From the NCBI GenBank assembly GCA_002433025.1, contig DJGZ01000025.1, positions 540-49,422 of the forward strand: a stretch of DNA of 48,883 bases, given 5' to 3'. A program made the translations under genes and the position numbers. Source of the stretch: Bacteroidales bacterium UBA5833 (GTDB lineage: Bacteria; Bacteroidota; Bacteroidia; Bacteroidales; Lentimicrobiaceae). Below are positions 28,801 through 35,747 of the stretch, one piece after another. The first letter of the stretch is position 1; each line of letters begins with the position of its first letter. The notes under the pieces were generated by a model. The model saw only the letters and a program-made list of their open reading frames with translations, searched no databases and was not told where the DNA came from.

Positions 28801-29439
28801 AATGAATTAAGTTGCATTACTCCTCTTTTTACTTTAGGAGAAGGGGTAAATGATTTTGACGGAAATTCATACACATCGGTGATCATTGGCACTCAGGAGT
28901 GGATGGCAGAAAACCTGAAGGTAACACACTACAACAACGGTGACATTATTCCTATTATCACCGATAATACATGGATAAACCTGACAACCGGAGCCATGTG
29001 CTGGTATGAAAATGATGAAGCCACCTATACCAACCCTTATGGCGCACTCTACAACTATTATACGGTCGCTGATTCCCGCAATTTATGCCCTGCAGGCTGG
29101 CATGTTCCCTCTGATACTGAATGGGCTGAATTAATTGAGTTTCTTGGCGGTGCCAACAATGCCGATGAAAAACTGAAAGAAGCGGGTTTCGAACACTGGA
29201 ACCCCCTGGGTTTCGATGCAGACAACAGCAGTGGCTTTACAGGATTACCGGGAGGCAGGCGGACTTCAAATGGTGCATTCTCGTCTATAGTAGATCAGGG
29301 TTTCTGGTGGAGCACAAATGAAGCAACATCCGCAACAGCATGGGGAAGAAGTCTTGGTTATAACTTTATAGGGATAGTCCGAAATGATTACAACAAAAAG
29401 AATGGAAATTCCGTAAGATGCTTAAAAACTGTAAATTGA
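19831..29439 (+). CDS. Giant modular secreted protein with cohesin-like and dockerin-like modules
   Basis: 3202 residues with an N-terminal signal peptide (1-25). Approximate order: a propeller-like region (100-530); two CARDB domains (535-755); a beta-sandwich (760-870); a unique domain (870-1120); PKD with WNFGDGS (1345-1425); repeat A (1425-1530); two nearly identical Ig-like domains with CSGTSVTFTATPTNGG (1532-1712); a PKD-like domain (1713-1795); a second repeat A (1796-1900). Three pairs then follow, each a short sandwich plus a cohesin-like module (2024-2160, 2284-2443, 2570-2703; IDYDPEVLSYSGLENI type). A dockerin-like pair of calcium loops (DVNQDDVIDTGDMT, DVNGDGVIDTGDMT) is at about 2839-2894, an FnIII-like domain at 2904-3000 and a FISUMP domain at 3005-3202 (AENLKVTHYNNGD, CPAGWHVPSDTEW). 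No catalytic domain is recognised; likely an extracellular adhesin or scaffold. Confidence 0.9.
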   Translation: MKKILLIRMIGLSTFILLTISGRTQDEPVHPTIIGTGVYLGETPPLIDIPPLTQDQIEVMKQMALERAAKKKIETRMYPYSETALPYGSDEAWQKTMGKSAGSRAPEINFEGQTSWYDPPDCNGASGPNHFVQTVNLTYAIYDKMGALLAGPTAINTLFTGLPGSQYNDGDPIVLYDELADRWLIAEFSKSGSNDYMLIAVSSTSNPTETWYKYSFDVDDMPDYPKFGVWQDGYYMGVNNNLGEDTYVFQRSVMLTGGTTPQMVGFNNLWRPGWTGLSFRCVPPVDNDGQAAPDGAPGMFIAFNDDAWLGSDQLWLYELDVDWSTPSNSTFQRIQQLGVTSFDSNFGISWDNITQPNSQKLDAVPQVIMNVPQYRNFGTYQSIICCHTVDVDATNHAGIRWYELRKTAGSSVWIIRQQGTYAPDEKSRWMGSIMLNGNAQIALGYSISSSTTYPGIRYCGQSTSAYNSANGIMDIPEDIIHAGSFAQITENRWGDYALMSVDPIDDRTFWFTSEYVKSGGRQKGTKIASFKFYPDLSIINQSISPNSVAPGSTITAICTIKNLGPGNDETGSILRYYLSNDQTHDNGDQLLYSYAIQSLSANTQTIKSVNLTIPSNASLGNQYILFYIDPENLVEEGDENNNMVTQPLTIIAYDHDYSITNVSFLPTNPIQGQTVTVNATLKNVGLNTEASGQQVKFFVDGAFNNSTTTIPSLAPNATTPVNFSWIATNGAHNLKVQSFLNGDQNPINDYKEIPIYVGVVGNLIIDGATNPVKNLALSPATYSDLTLQLQNTGSAAINGTVTRGGAQSAWVTLTSGTTFSLNPMQTSSYNYRVTIPSGTAIGNYNATITFNYNGGSNVVTLNISVVQYSPGNYEHNFTTSNTLINGSVQSTTILTHYYNNLNFFNLDNDPATNYPTSLDNTKTLTTDEYNRVNASNWTISSAVELESWGTTSHLDMRIPETSFTNQVSNTTYNININTIEKLSNGLNTFRLALDNFVQNAGDVTWDIGNSQVSLRFSQAAWASSHNIPQTTYNQMQAGLDYCRLYFDVVSVNAAGDILLFNNGKQVDYEAVSNTGNNRYFTLSSNEFFTNNYFNIKGDASDNTRVTISNIRLVIHYFMGDPNLVCTKTLNLNSSEINQNVTVNLSFQNIGTNIADEPFYNDSPLPSGLTLVSGSLSGDPGDVDPGLTETTSYIIKGSAVGNYTFGATNVVYENPSGSQFSSTFNAVNLTVNGGNLVLNGQLDNSTIGIGGQINISTSVVGSILNNNVSDAQVLCTIFKPDNTQIQFYLLYNQASQLYTGTYNQTDLYGSYQIGISAVRQFYNDGILTPELTFEVIDQSIYLIPDFTADNISGNAPFAVYFTDFSFAQNTTITSWYWNFGDGSNSILQNPQHIFENPGSYSITLTISDGTITESISKQNYITVNGPPIITINPSTLSFGSITVGSSSVSQSYTVAGSNLTTSITVNAPTGFAVSDASTGPWTSTITLPQTGGNVNTTVYARFSPTVATAYSGNITNASAGATTQNVMVNGTGIDPCPVSIMIAPSANPVCSGTSVTFTATPTNGGASPTYQWKRNGTNVGTNSPTYVLSPNNNDLITCVLTSDLSCATGNPATSNAITMTVNPLLPVSVVITASANLVCSGTSVTFTATPTNGGTSPVYQWKRNGTNMGTNSPTYILSPNNNDVITCVLTSDLSCPTGNPATSNIITMTVNPQPSQPGAITGNTSPGQGTIEIYSILPVAGANTYTWTLPIGWSGSSTTNSITATVGANSGTISVTATNACGTSPASTLNVNVTGTPTIIVSPQTLAFGNVILGSDSPAQSYNVQGSNLTTDILVTAPAGFSVSLSETGPWTGSLPLSMTEGIVNAIVFVRFSPTVATAYSGNITNASAGATTQNVAVSGTGTEVGEPTITVDPPLLSQTLTFTGNCPPAQTYTVSASNLIEDLTIYVHPEVGNAEISLTGEEGDYHLTLTLVPENGAIPPTVIYVRNCPFDYALTDYYSAILNSSSGITQFVDVYTYPVSGNAPITTIANVTAEPGELVNVPVTVSDFNYLGQVQYIIEFDPTVLTFQDLANIYAPYNNWTTVQPVNSNLAQLYINLEYQSDLWMTIPDNEKLFDLVFLYAGGSSSLNFGDCSFYDSWNHLLNDEPASTYYVSGSVSQAIPPPVITNSVNGIINEYYSQMNTPATSYQVVASNLTGDLTIQAFSSSPTPENCQIEVSLFPDQGFDTQLILSPNNGVINTTIFVKPACTDVPVFCMGSIIQSSEGAVSDIIYVTIENEYWIQYAPVVTIHEVMATPGTTVYVPMTGVNFNSVGVAEYYIDYDPEVLSYSGLENIHPSLPYYFICNNCPDPNNCCNGMIDYMLSYVSIINPDINRLYIKVKWEVNHFNVPDGEKVFDIVFNYSAGYSDLIFTGGSYAYSGNMGPYDPEIINEPFEDYYFNGSVSQANPPTIYVSVDTLVFQDVFYNTTSPPLRYMVSGINLTADLEIDAVSDASDFPCLEISRFNESGYANSLSIPQVNGTVENTEIYVKWSAGGACYIYPYSAVLNSSTGAPSKPVLILEGSSGPQVQDAPTIIIGDVGADPGSLVIVPVTVRNFSFLRNLTLVIDYNPQVITFQNCLCNIDPYYTLNTIQVSPELYRLQISIQSWNFDQTLNLPDFSKLLDLEFLYISGSTSLTLSPESYFTGQNNQVLNDEPYSAHYFNGSVGPFTKNINLTICLEGLYNEATGFMNKAQHESGNMFPGTIADRITVKLAKSTFPYNFISVYENLELNQDKTCTLQLPANMDDEYYLVINHRNSIETWSANPVAFGSDNVYYSFTQDPQFSYNSNVKLLGNSWCIYGGDVNQDDVIDTGDMTPVDNDASTFATGYLSTDVNGDGVIDTGDMTIVDNNTSGFISASYPLVPPTAVVETTQITPLSGNSVICSGNVTYQGSTMVTQRGVCWSTSPEPDFYDNHASNGIGLGTYNCQINGLTPDTQYYFRAYAYNGTGFSYGNELSCITPLFTLGEGVNDFDGNSYTSVIIGTQEWMAENLKVTHYNNGDIIPIITDNTWINLTTGAMCWYENDEATYTNPYGALYNYYTVADSRNLCPAGWHVPSDTEWAELIEFLGGANNADEKLKEAGFEHWNPLGFDADNSSGFTGLPGGRRTSNGAFSSIVDQGFWWSTNEATSATAWGRSLGYNFIGIVRNDYNKKNGNSVRCLKTVN

Positions 29440-29470
29440 ACCGGTAATATTTACACTGCATTGGATTTTA

Positions 29471-29505
29471 GGAGGGGGGCTTGCGCAATGTCCCCCTCTT
29501 TCTAT
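29471..29505 (+). terminator. Intrinsic terminator after the giant gene
   Basis: GAGGGGG (29472-29478) pairs with CCCCCTC (29492-29498). The loop contains the self-complementary TTGCGCAA, and TTTCTATT follows. It lies about 30 bp after the stop codon. Confidence 0.75.
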
Positions 29506-29593
29506 TAATCCGGCTTTTATTCACAAAACAGAACTTTCCTTACCTTTAACCCCGCAAATCCTCTGATCATAATTATCGGGAAACAAACTACTT

Positions 29594-30055
29594 ATGCAAC
29601 CCCACAAAAAATCCAGCCGCTACCAGCGCCTCTATACCCAGATAGAACAACTGCTTCAGAAAAGCCCGGACCAGACGGCGGCCATGGCGACCATTGCCGC
29701 GGTATTGTATCACAAGATGGAATACTTTTTCTGGTGCGGGTTTTACCGGGTGGATGGACAGCGGTTGATTGTGGGCCCATACCAGGGTCCGGCGGCCTGC
29801 CAGGTGCTGGAAGGCAGGGGTGTCTGCCTGGCTGCCGCGGAGCAGAAGCAGACGCTGGTGGTGCCCGATGTGCATCAGTTTCCCGGACATATCGCCTGCG
29901 ACTCCCGCTCGCAAAGCGAAATCGTTGTGCCGGTAAGGGATGCCAGCGGCAGGATCACCGCCGTGCTGGATGTCGACAGCAAAGAGCTGAACTCCTTTGA
30001 TGAAATAGATGCCGCTTCTCTTGAGCAGATTACCGCGCTGCTGAGCCGGTTTTAA
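29594..30055 (+). CDS. msrC: Free methionine-(R)-sulfoxide reductase (GAF domain)
   Basis: The 153-residue protein is one GAF domain that reduces free Met-R-sulfoxide in the cytoplasm using thioredoxin. The family signature is clear: WCGFYRV, GPYQGPAACQ, GRGVC and PDVHQFPGHIACDSRSQSEI. The three functional cysteines are Cys69, Cys78 and Cys102, the last being the expected catalytic one. The spacing between the first two is nine residues, one less than I recall for E. coli and yeast enzymes, and Leu replaces the Gly after GVC. It is monocistronic, following the terminator of the giant gene. Confidence 0.92.
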   Translation: MQPHKKSSRYQRLYTQIEQLLQKSPDQTAAMATIAAVLYHKMEYFFWCGFYRVDGQRLIVGPYQGPAACQVLEGRGVCLAAAEQKQTLVVPDVHQFPGHIACDSRSQSEIVVPVRDASGRITAVLDVDSKELNSFDEIDAASLEQITALLSRF

Positions 30056-30506
30056 TTAACACCTGATGTTTCGGGCCTGCAATTGAATATTATACACTTC
30101 CAAATCTCAAAGTATAAGAATGGTCAGGCTGGCCCATTCCTTTTGTGGCATGCCTGAAATCAAACGAATATAGAGTTACGTTCTATCATAAACCGGAGGT
30201 TGAATCCATTCAGCTTTTCGTAGTCAGCTAACCTTCGCTCATTACCCTGACTTCAGGACCATTCACTGTTTTCTCCATTTTTTGCCTGATCAGAAAGTAC
30301 AGAAAGATCCAGACACGCAAAAAAATATTCTTTGTGTTTTTGTGCTTTTGTGGCATCTTTCTTAAGGTAAAGTCTCAAAGTAAATTTCAGCACATTTAAT
30401 AACGAATTGGTTCTGTTTTCTCGGTCGGAATTTTCTTTCAAATAAATTACCCCGGTTAATTATTAAACAAAGCGCGCCAACGGCTGTTTTTGTTAACAAA
30501 CTTCGC
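30056..30506. other. Intergenic region with TTTGTGxTTT word repeat
   Basis: No gene is supported. At 30330-30352 the word TTTGTG/TTTTGTG is repeated three times, giving a spurious lysine-rich reading frame on the other strand. The remainder is unremarkable. Confidence 0.45.
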
Positions 30507-30514
30507 TAACTTTA
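30507..30514 (+). promoter_or_regulatory. Candidate -7 element for buk
   Basis: TAACTTTA has one mismatch to TAnnTTTG and lies 27 bp upstream of the ATG. A TTTTTG is 14 bp upstream of it, closer than the normal spacing. Confidence 0.35.
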
Positions 30515-30541
30515 CACCTGAAATCAACAAATACGACCGTT

Positions 30542-31618
30542 ATGACACTTGGCATTATCCTGGTTATCAATCCCAAGAACACTTCTTCGAAAATCGCGGT
30601 TTACAAAGATTCCAAGCTTTGTTTCCTGAAGACCATCAAATACACCGACGAGCAGATTGCGGCCTGCGGAACCATTCCCGGGCAGCTCGAGATGCGGAAA
30701 AATGCCATACTGCAAGAGCTGAAGGACAACGACATCAACATCAACAAGCTGAAAATCGTGATCGCGCGGGGCGGGCTGGTCAAACCGGTGAAATCGGGGG
30801 TTTACGAGGTCAATGACAGGATGCGCGAGGACCTGTTGAAAGGGGTGATGGGCATGCATGCCACCAACCTGGGGGGCATCATTGCCGCCGATATCGCCGC
30901 ATTAAACAACGCGAAGGCCATCATCGCCGATCCGGTGGTGGTGGATGAGCTCGAAGAGGTTGCCCGTATTTCGGGACATCCTTTGTTTGAACGGAAATCA
31001 ATATTCCATGCCCTGAACCAGAAAGTGGTTGCCCGTAAGTATGCCAAATCCATCAACCGGAAATACGACGAACTGGGATTGCTGGTGGTACATGCCGGAG
31101 GCGGCGGCATTTCGGTGGGCGTGCACAAAAACGGAAAAGTGGTGGATACCAATCAGGCTTTCGACGGCGACGGCCCCTTCTCCATTGAACGTGCCGGAAC
31201 CCTGCCTGCAGGCGATCTGGTAAAACTCTGCTTTTCGGGCAAATTTTCCGAAAAGGAGGTTATGGAAATGATTACCGCTAAGGGCGGCCTTTACGGATAC
31301 CTCGGCACTACCAGCCTGAGCGCCATTGAAAAACGCATTGCCGAAGGCGACGAAAAAGCGGCTTTCATCATGTATGCCATGGCTTACCAGCTTGCGAAGG
31401 AAATCGGTGGCATGTGCACGGTGCTTGATGGTAAACCCGATGCCATCATCCTGTCGGGAGAGTTGTTCAACAACAGCAACTTTACCCGTGACCTCAGCCG
31501 CAAGATTGAGAAAATCGCCCCCATCGCGTTGTATCCCGATGAAAATGAAGTGGACGCCCTGGCGATGAATGCCATTGGCGTGATGAAAGGCGAAATTGAA
31601 GTGCTGCAGTACAGCTAG
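30542..31618 (+). CDS. buk: Butyrate kinase
   Basis: The 358-residue ASKHA-fold acyl kinase interconverts butyryl phosphate plus ADP and butyrate plus ATP. Related branched or propionyl substrates are possible. Family motifs are visible: INPKNTSSKIAVY at the start, ARGGLVKPV near 79, HATNLGGI near 108, DPVVVDE, VHAGGGGISVG near 182, FDGDGPFSIERAGTLP and the ATP-binding SGELFNN near 305. Length is as expected. No phosphate butyryltransferase gene is adjacent, so the usual ptb-buk pair is split. Confidence 0.95.
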   Translation: MTLGIILVINPKNTSSKIAVYKDSKLCFLKTIKYTDEQIAACGTIPGQLEMRKNAILQELKDNDININKLKIVIARGGLVKPVKSGVYEVNDRMREDLLKGVMGMHATNLGGIIAADIAALNNAKAIIADPVVVDELEEVARISGHPLFERKSIFHALNQKVVARKYAKSINRKYDELGLLVVHAGGGGISVGVHKNGKVVDTNQAFDGDGPFSIERAGTLPAGDLVKLCFSGKFSEKEVMEMITAKGGLYGYLGTTSLSAIEKRIAEGDEKAAFIMYAMAYQLAKEIGGMCTVLDGKPDAIILSGELFNNSNFTRDLSRKIEKIAPIALYPDENEVDALAMNAIGVMKGEIEVLQYS

Positions 31619-31677
31619 CGGATTATGATCGGGGCGAATGCTTCCCTTTTTAATCGCTCCCGGTCCAAAACAACGGA

Positions 31678-31790
31678 AGGCGCGGATGTCCCGTCCGTGC
31701 TTAAATTGCAACTCATCAAAGTTTAATCGTCTTTTTCACACCTAACAGGTTAGAAGAAAACCTGTTAGGTGGATCCTTGTCCCCTTTCTC
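31678..31790 (+). repeat. Composite hairpin repeat, copy 1
   Basis: The unit is an AGGCGCGGATGTCCCGTCCG-type element followed by TTTAATCGTCTTTT. A perfect 11-bp hairpin follows at 31741-31769 (CCTAACAGGTT, 7-nt loop, AACCTGTTAGG), then GGATCCTTGTCCCCTTTCTC. The same arrangement recurs at 31802-31905 and 33299-33415. Confidence 0.85.
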
Positions 31791-31801
31791 CCCCTCACGG
31801 C

Positions 31802-31905
31802 AGGCGCGGACGTCCCGTCCGTGCACAGCGTTCAATTTATCAAGGTTTAATCGTCTCTTCTACGCCTAACAGGTTAGAAAAAAACCTGTTAGGTGGTTCC
31901 TGAGA
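31802..31905 (+). repeat. Composite hairpin repeat, copy 2
   Basis: It contains CGGACGTCCCGTCCG, a small perfect hairpin, and a second hairpin at 31865-31893 with the same 11-bp stem as copy 1. It ends about 100 bp before the DUF4143 ATPase gene. Confidence 0.85.
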
Positions 31906-32008
31906 TTGTATTTTTATCATGATGAAAATTATCAAATAAGTTCCTGTATTTTTATATCATGATGAAATTTAATGGTATATTTGTGTATTTATTTAACATA
32001 ATGAAAAT

Positions 32009-33217
32009 ATGGAGCTCCAAAGTTATATTTCACGGCCGGCCTATCTGACTAAGGTTGTTCCCTTTATTAATAAACCGGTTATAAAGGTTTTCACCGGTCA
32101 GCGCAGATCAGGGAAAAGTTATCTTTTGCTTCAAACCATCGATTACATCCGGAAAAAATATCCTGACAGTAATTTGATCTACATTAACAAAGAACTTCCT
32201 GATTTTAACTTTATCAAAGATGATGAAACCCTCTGGTCATATATCCGGAGTCAGCACCCTGAGGGACAAAAAGCCTTTGTATTTATTGATGAAGTTCAGG
32301 AAATATTCCAGTTTGAAAAAAGCCTCAGGGGATTACTGGCCGCAGGAGATTTTGACATTTACTGTACAGGCAGCAATGCCACACTGTTATCGGGAGAACT
32401 GGCCACACTGTTATCCGGCAGGTATGTAGAAATCAATGTTCATACCTTGTCTTTCAGCGAATTTCTCCGCTTTCACCAACTCGACAATTCAGTTACTTCG
32501 CTAACCAAATACATGGTTCAGGGAGGAATGCCCTTTCTGGTTCATCTTGAAGACAACGACCTGGTCAGGCAGGAATACCTTCGCAATGTTTTGAACACCA
32601 TCCTGTATAAAGACATTGTACAGCGGTTCAATGTGAGGAACTTTACATTCCTTCACAACCTGATGGTTTATGTTGCGGACAACACGGGAAGCCTGCTTTC
32701 AGCAAACCGGATCAATGAATACCTGAAATCACAGAAACTTAATGTATCAACCGTAACCATACTCGATTACCTCCATTTTCTTGAATCCTCCTACCTGGTT
32801 CACCGGCTAAAGCGTTACGATATCACTGGGCATAAAATATTTGAAATCAATGACAAGTATTACTTTGAAGATCTTGGTTTGCGTCACACGCTCCGGCCTT
32901 ATAACCCGAAAGAAACCAATAAATACATCGAAAATCTTGTATTTAAACACTTACTCAACAATGAATACCAGGTATTTGTCGGCAAACTCGGCGATCGCGA
33001 AATTGATTTTATCGGGCGAAAAGGCGATGCAGTTATCTATGTACAGGTGGCCCTGTCTGTTTCCGAACCGAAAACCTTTGAACGGGAATTCGGGAATCTT
33101 TTGCTGATCCGGGACAATCACCCTAAATATGTTGTAACGCTCGATGAATATGCAACAGGTAATCATGAGGGAATTAAACATTTAAACCTGAGAGATTTTC
33201 TGATGATGGAACTATAG
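32009..33217 (+). CDS. AAA+ ATPase with DUF4143 domain
   Basis: The 402-residue protein has a Walker A GQRRSGKS at residues 30-37, a Walker B FVFIDEVQE near 92-100 and a sensor-like YCTGSNATLL. It has an arginine-rich LSGRYVEI motif and a C-terminal DUF4143 region with a PD-(D/E)XK-like tail (REIDFIGRKGDAVIYVQVAL). This family is widespread and patchily distributed in Bacteroidota. Its role is unknown; nuclease or mobile-element links have been suggested. It stands alone, bracketed by composite hairpin repeats on both sides, which suggests movement as a cassette. Confidence 0.9.
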   Translation: MELQSYISRPAYLTKVVPFINKPVIKVFTGQRRSGKSYLLLQTIDYIRKKYPDSNLIYINKELPDFNFIKDDETLWSYIRSQHPEGQKAFVFIDEVQEIFQFEKSLRGLLAAGDFDIYCTGSNATLLSGELATLLSGRYVEINVHTLSFSEFLRFHQLDNSVTSLTKYMVQGGMPFLVHLEDNDLVRQEYLRNVLNTILYKDIVQRFNVRNFTFLHNLMVYVADNTGSLLSANRINEYLKSQKLNVSTVTILDYLHFLESSYLVHRLKRYDITGHKIFEINDKYYFEDLGLRHTLRPYNPKETNKYIENLVFKHLLNNEYQVFVGKLGDREIDFIGRKGDAVIYVQVALSVSEPKTFEREFGNLLLIRDNHPKYVVTLDEYATGNHEGIKHLNLRDFLMMEL

Positions 33218-33253
33218 GGTACCTTTTACTTTTGCTGATTCTTCTTTTTTACA

Positions 33254-33281
33254 CCTGACAGGTTAAAAAAAACCTGTTGGG
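33254..33281 (+). repeat. Diverged CCTGACAGGTT hairpin
   Basis: This is a shorter relative of the 11-bp hairpins at 31741, 31865 and 33362, with two changes (CCTGACAGGTT/AACCTGTTGGG). It lies 36 bp after the ATPase stop. Confidence 0.7.
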
Positions 33282-33298
33282 TGAATCCTGGAAACCGC

Positions 33299-33415
33299 AG
33301 GCGCGGACGTCACGTCCGTGCTTAAAGTGTATCTTACCAAAGTTTAATAGTCTTTTACACACCTAACAGGTTAGAAAAAAACCTGTTAGGTGGATCCTTG
33401 TCCCCTTTCTCCCTT
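33299..33415 (+). repeat. Composite hairpin repeat, copy 3
   Basis: It has the same order as copies 1 and 2: AGGCGCGGACGTCACGTCCG, then CAAAGTTTAATAGTC, then the perfect hairpin at 33362-33390, then GGATCCTTGTCCCCTTTCTC. It places related repeats on both sides of the ATPase gene. Confidence 0.85.
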
Positions 33416-33475
33416 TCTCCCCATTTCCCCCTCTCCCTTTCTCCCTTTCTCCCTTTCCCTCTCTCCCTTTCTCTG
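33391..33475 (+). repeat. Pyrimidine-only simple-sequence tract
   Basis: About 80 bases consist almost wholly of C and T, built from CCCTTTCT and CTCCC words. Replication slippage or triplex formation is plausible. No coding potential. Confidence 0.75.
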
Positions 33476-33639
33476 CGGCCCGCTGCGGTTCAGAAAAATA
33501 ACTTTCACAATTAAGAATTATGGTTAATTACCTCATCAAAAAATTGCCATATTCTCAAAATCTGCTATGCTGCATTGGAAATGAGACAAATTTCAGCATC
33601 CCCCCTGATAACCATTTTTAAATTCTCCATGAATTTTAT

Positions 33640-33647
33640 TAATTTTG
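33640..33647 (+). promoter_or_regulatory. -7 element for gldE-gldD
   Basis: TAATTTTG matches TAnnTTTG exactly, 40 bp upstream of the TTG start of gldE. Confidence 0.55.
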
Positions 33648-33687
33648 CAGCACTGATCGACAAATCAGTCATTTAAATACACAAGCA

Positions 33688-35046
33688 TTGGAAGATCCTG
33701 ATATTGATCCTTCATTACAGGCGTTTACCTTATTACTCAGCGCTTTTCAAGGCCCTATAAGTCCCGGCATCATCGCCGGACTCATCCTCATCATCCTGCT
33801 TCTTATCCTGTCCGCCGCCATCAGCGGATCTGAAATTGCATTTTTCTCCCTCAGCCCCAATCAGCTGAACGACCTGAGAGCAGATTCGGGAAAGAAAAGC
33901 CGCATCATCAGGGAATTGCTGGAAAAGCCCAAACGCCTGCTGGCTACCATCCTGATAGCCAATAATTTTGTAAATGTTGCCATCATCATCATCTCCTCCT
34001 ACCTGATGATCGGCCTGTTCGATTTCAGTGATTCCCCGGTATTGGGGTTTCTGGTTCAGGTAGTCGTTGTTACGGCGCTGATCCTGATGTTTGGCGAAAT
34101 TATGCCCAAAATCTTCGCTACACAACATGCTGTTGGAATGGCATATTTTATGGCTCAGCCGATGCTGGTCCTGAGGGGCATTTTTTCTCCCCTGAGTACC
34201 CTTCTGGTGAAATCGACCAACCTGATCGACAAACGGATTGAACGCAAAGGACACGAAATCACCATTGATGACCTTTCGGAGGCCCTCGACATTACCTCTG
34301 CCGATGATCAGACCCCCGAAGAAGAAAAGAAAATCCTGAAAGGCATCGTAAAATTCGGCGACATCGCGGTAAGGGAAATCATGCGTTCACGCCTGGATGT
34401 CACTGCCGTGGATGAAAAAACGCCCTTCGACCGGCTGATCTCCATCATCCTCGACGCCGGCTACTCGCGGGTGCCGGTCTTCCGCGAAAGTTTCGACAAT
34501 GTTACCGGTATCCTGTATATTAAAGACCTGCTGCCCCATCTGAAAAAAAACAACGGCTTCGGCTGGCAGGAATTGCAGCGCCCGGCTATCTTCGTACCTG
34601 AAAACAAGCGGATCAGCGACCTGCTGCATGAATTTCAGTCACGCAAAATCCATATGGCCATTGTAGTGGATGAATACGGAGGGACCTCCGGACTGGTAAC
34701 GATGGAAGATATCCTCGAAGAAATCGTGGGCGAAATCAACGATGAATTCGACAGCGAAAGCGATGCCATCCATTACACGAAAGTGGATGACTCCACCTAT
34801 ATCTTTGAGGGAAAAACCCTGCTTAACGATTTTTGCAAAGCGATGGGCATCGAAGACCGGATTTTTGACGAAGCCAAGGGAGAATCGGATACCCTGGCCG
34901 GGCTGATGCTTGAGCTGGCCGGGAAAATCCCTGAAACCAGCGAAACTTTCCCCTTCGACAAATACGTTTTTCAGGCCGAAACCGTTGATAAAAGACGGAT
35001 CAAGAAGGTTAAGGTAATCATTACCGGATTGCCGGTTACAGATTAA
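33688..35046 (+). CDS. gldE: Gliding motility-associated protein GldE (CNNM/CBS/CorC family)
   Basis: The 452-residue membrane protein has a DUF21/CNNM membrane domain (residues about 25-200, with SGSEIAFFSLSP). A CBS-domain pair follows (about 220-345, with VREIMRSR and RVPVFRES), then a CorC/HlyC-type C-terminal domain (360-440). Paralogues move Mg2+ or related ions. Identification as GldE rests on the following gldD, with only 17 bp between them, a conserved pair in Bacteroidota gliding and type IX secretion. Translation appears to begin at TTG 33688; no in-frame ATG lies before the first membrane segment. Confidence 0.88.
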   Translation: MEDPDIDPSLQAFTLLLSAFQGPISPGIIAGLILIILLLILSAAISGSEIAFFSLSPNQLNDLRADSGKKSRIIRELLEKPKRLLATILIANNFVNVAIIIISSYLMIGLFDFSDSPVLGFLVQVVVVTALILMFGEIMPKIFATQHAVGMAYFMAQPMLVLRGIFSPLSTLLVKSTNLIDKRIERKGHEITIDDLSEALDITSADDQTPEEEKKILKGIVKFGDIAVREIMRSRLDVTAVDEKTPFDRLISIILDAGYSRVPVFRESFDNVTGILYIKDLLPHLKKNNGFGWQELQRPAIFVPENKRISDLLHEFQSRKIHMAIVVDEYGGTSGLVTMEDILEEIVGEINDEFDSESDAIHYTKVDDSTYIFEGKTLLNDFCKAMGIEDRIFDEAKGESDTLAGLMLELAGKIPETSETFPFDKYVFQAETVDKRRIKKVKVIITGLPVTD

Positions 35047-35063
35047 AACCAAAGAACAGCACG

Positions 35064-35651
35064 ATGCATAAAACCGGAATAACCCTTCAGTTGCTGGTTG
35101 CGGTACTGCTCGCAACCATGATGACCGCCTGCGGCGACCCGCCGGTCCCCAAGCCCAGGGGCTACTTCCGCATCGACCTCCCCCAAAGGGAATACCGCCT
35201 GCTCGACAGCATCTATCCCTATACTTTTGAAATCCCTGTTTACGCGAAAATCACCGGTGATCCCCATGCCGGTGGCGAACCCTACTGGATCAACATCGAC
35301 TTTCCTGCCTATAAAGGCCGCCTTCACATGAGTTATAAAGCCGTTGACAATAACCTCAGCACATACACTGAAGATGCCCACCAGCTGGTGATGAAGCACA
35401 TCCCGAAAGCCAGCGCCATTGACGAAATACGGATTGACCATGAAGCCGTGAATGTTCACGGCCTGATTTACGACATCAAAGGGGCCGGAGCGGCCTCCCC
35501 CTACCAGTTTTTTGCCACCGACAGCACCCGCCACTTTATCCGTGGAGCCCTCTACTTTAACGTGCTGCCCAACAACGACTCCCTGGCGCCGGTCATTGAA
35601 TTCCTTAAAGGCGATATCCGGCATATGCTCGAAACCCTCAAATGGAAATAA
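35064..35651 (+). CDS. gldD: Gliding motility lipoprotein GldD
   Basis: The 195-residue lipoprotein has a signal ending MMTAC, with lipidated Cys23. Family features are KPRGYFRIDLP just after the Cys, PYWINIDFPAYKGRLHMSYK, and GLIYDIKGAGAASPYQFF in the second half. GldD is a periplasm-facing lipoprotein needed for gliding and, in several species, for type IX secretion assembly. It is co-transcribed with gldE. Confidence 0.93.
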   Translation: MHKTGITLQLLVAVLLATMMTACGDPPVPKPRGYFRIDLPQREYRLLDSIYPYTFEIPVYAKITGDPHAGGEPYWINIDFPAYKGRLHMSYKAVDNNLSTYTEDAHQLVMKHIPKASAIDEIRIDHEAVNVHGLIYDIKGAGAASPYQFFATDSTRHFIRGALYFNVLPNNDSLAPVIEFLKGDIRHMLETLKWK

Positions 35652-35747
35652 CCCGGAAGGTTAACATCTGAATAAATCGTTCATTCACAGATTATTCCTT
35701 ATTTTTGAAAGAATTCCGACCCCGATCGAATCAGAAGGGATTTTTAG

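Noticed and set aside
30253..30441. 62-codon minus-strand frame rich in Lys
   Set aside because: Its middle is the complement of the TTTTGTG word repeat and no family or promoter is visible.
31741..31893. CCTAACAGGTT hairpins read as CRISPR repeats or terminators
   Set aside because: Copies are irregularly spaced, the intervening DNA is itself repeated, and no T tract follows the stems.
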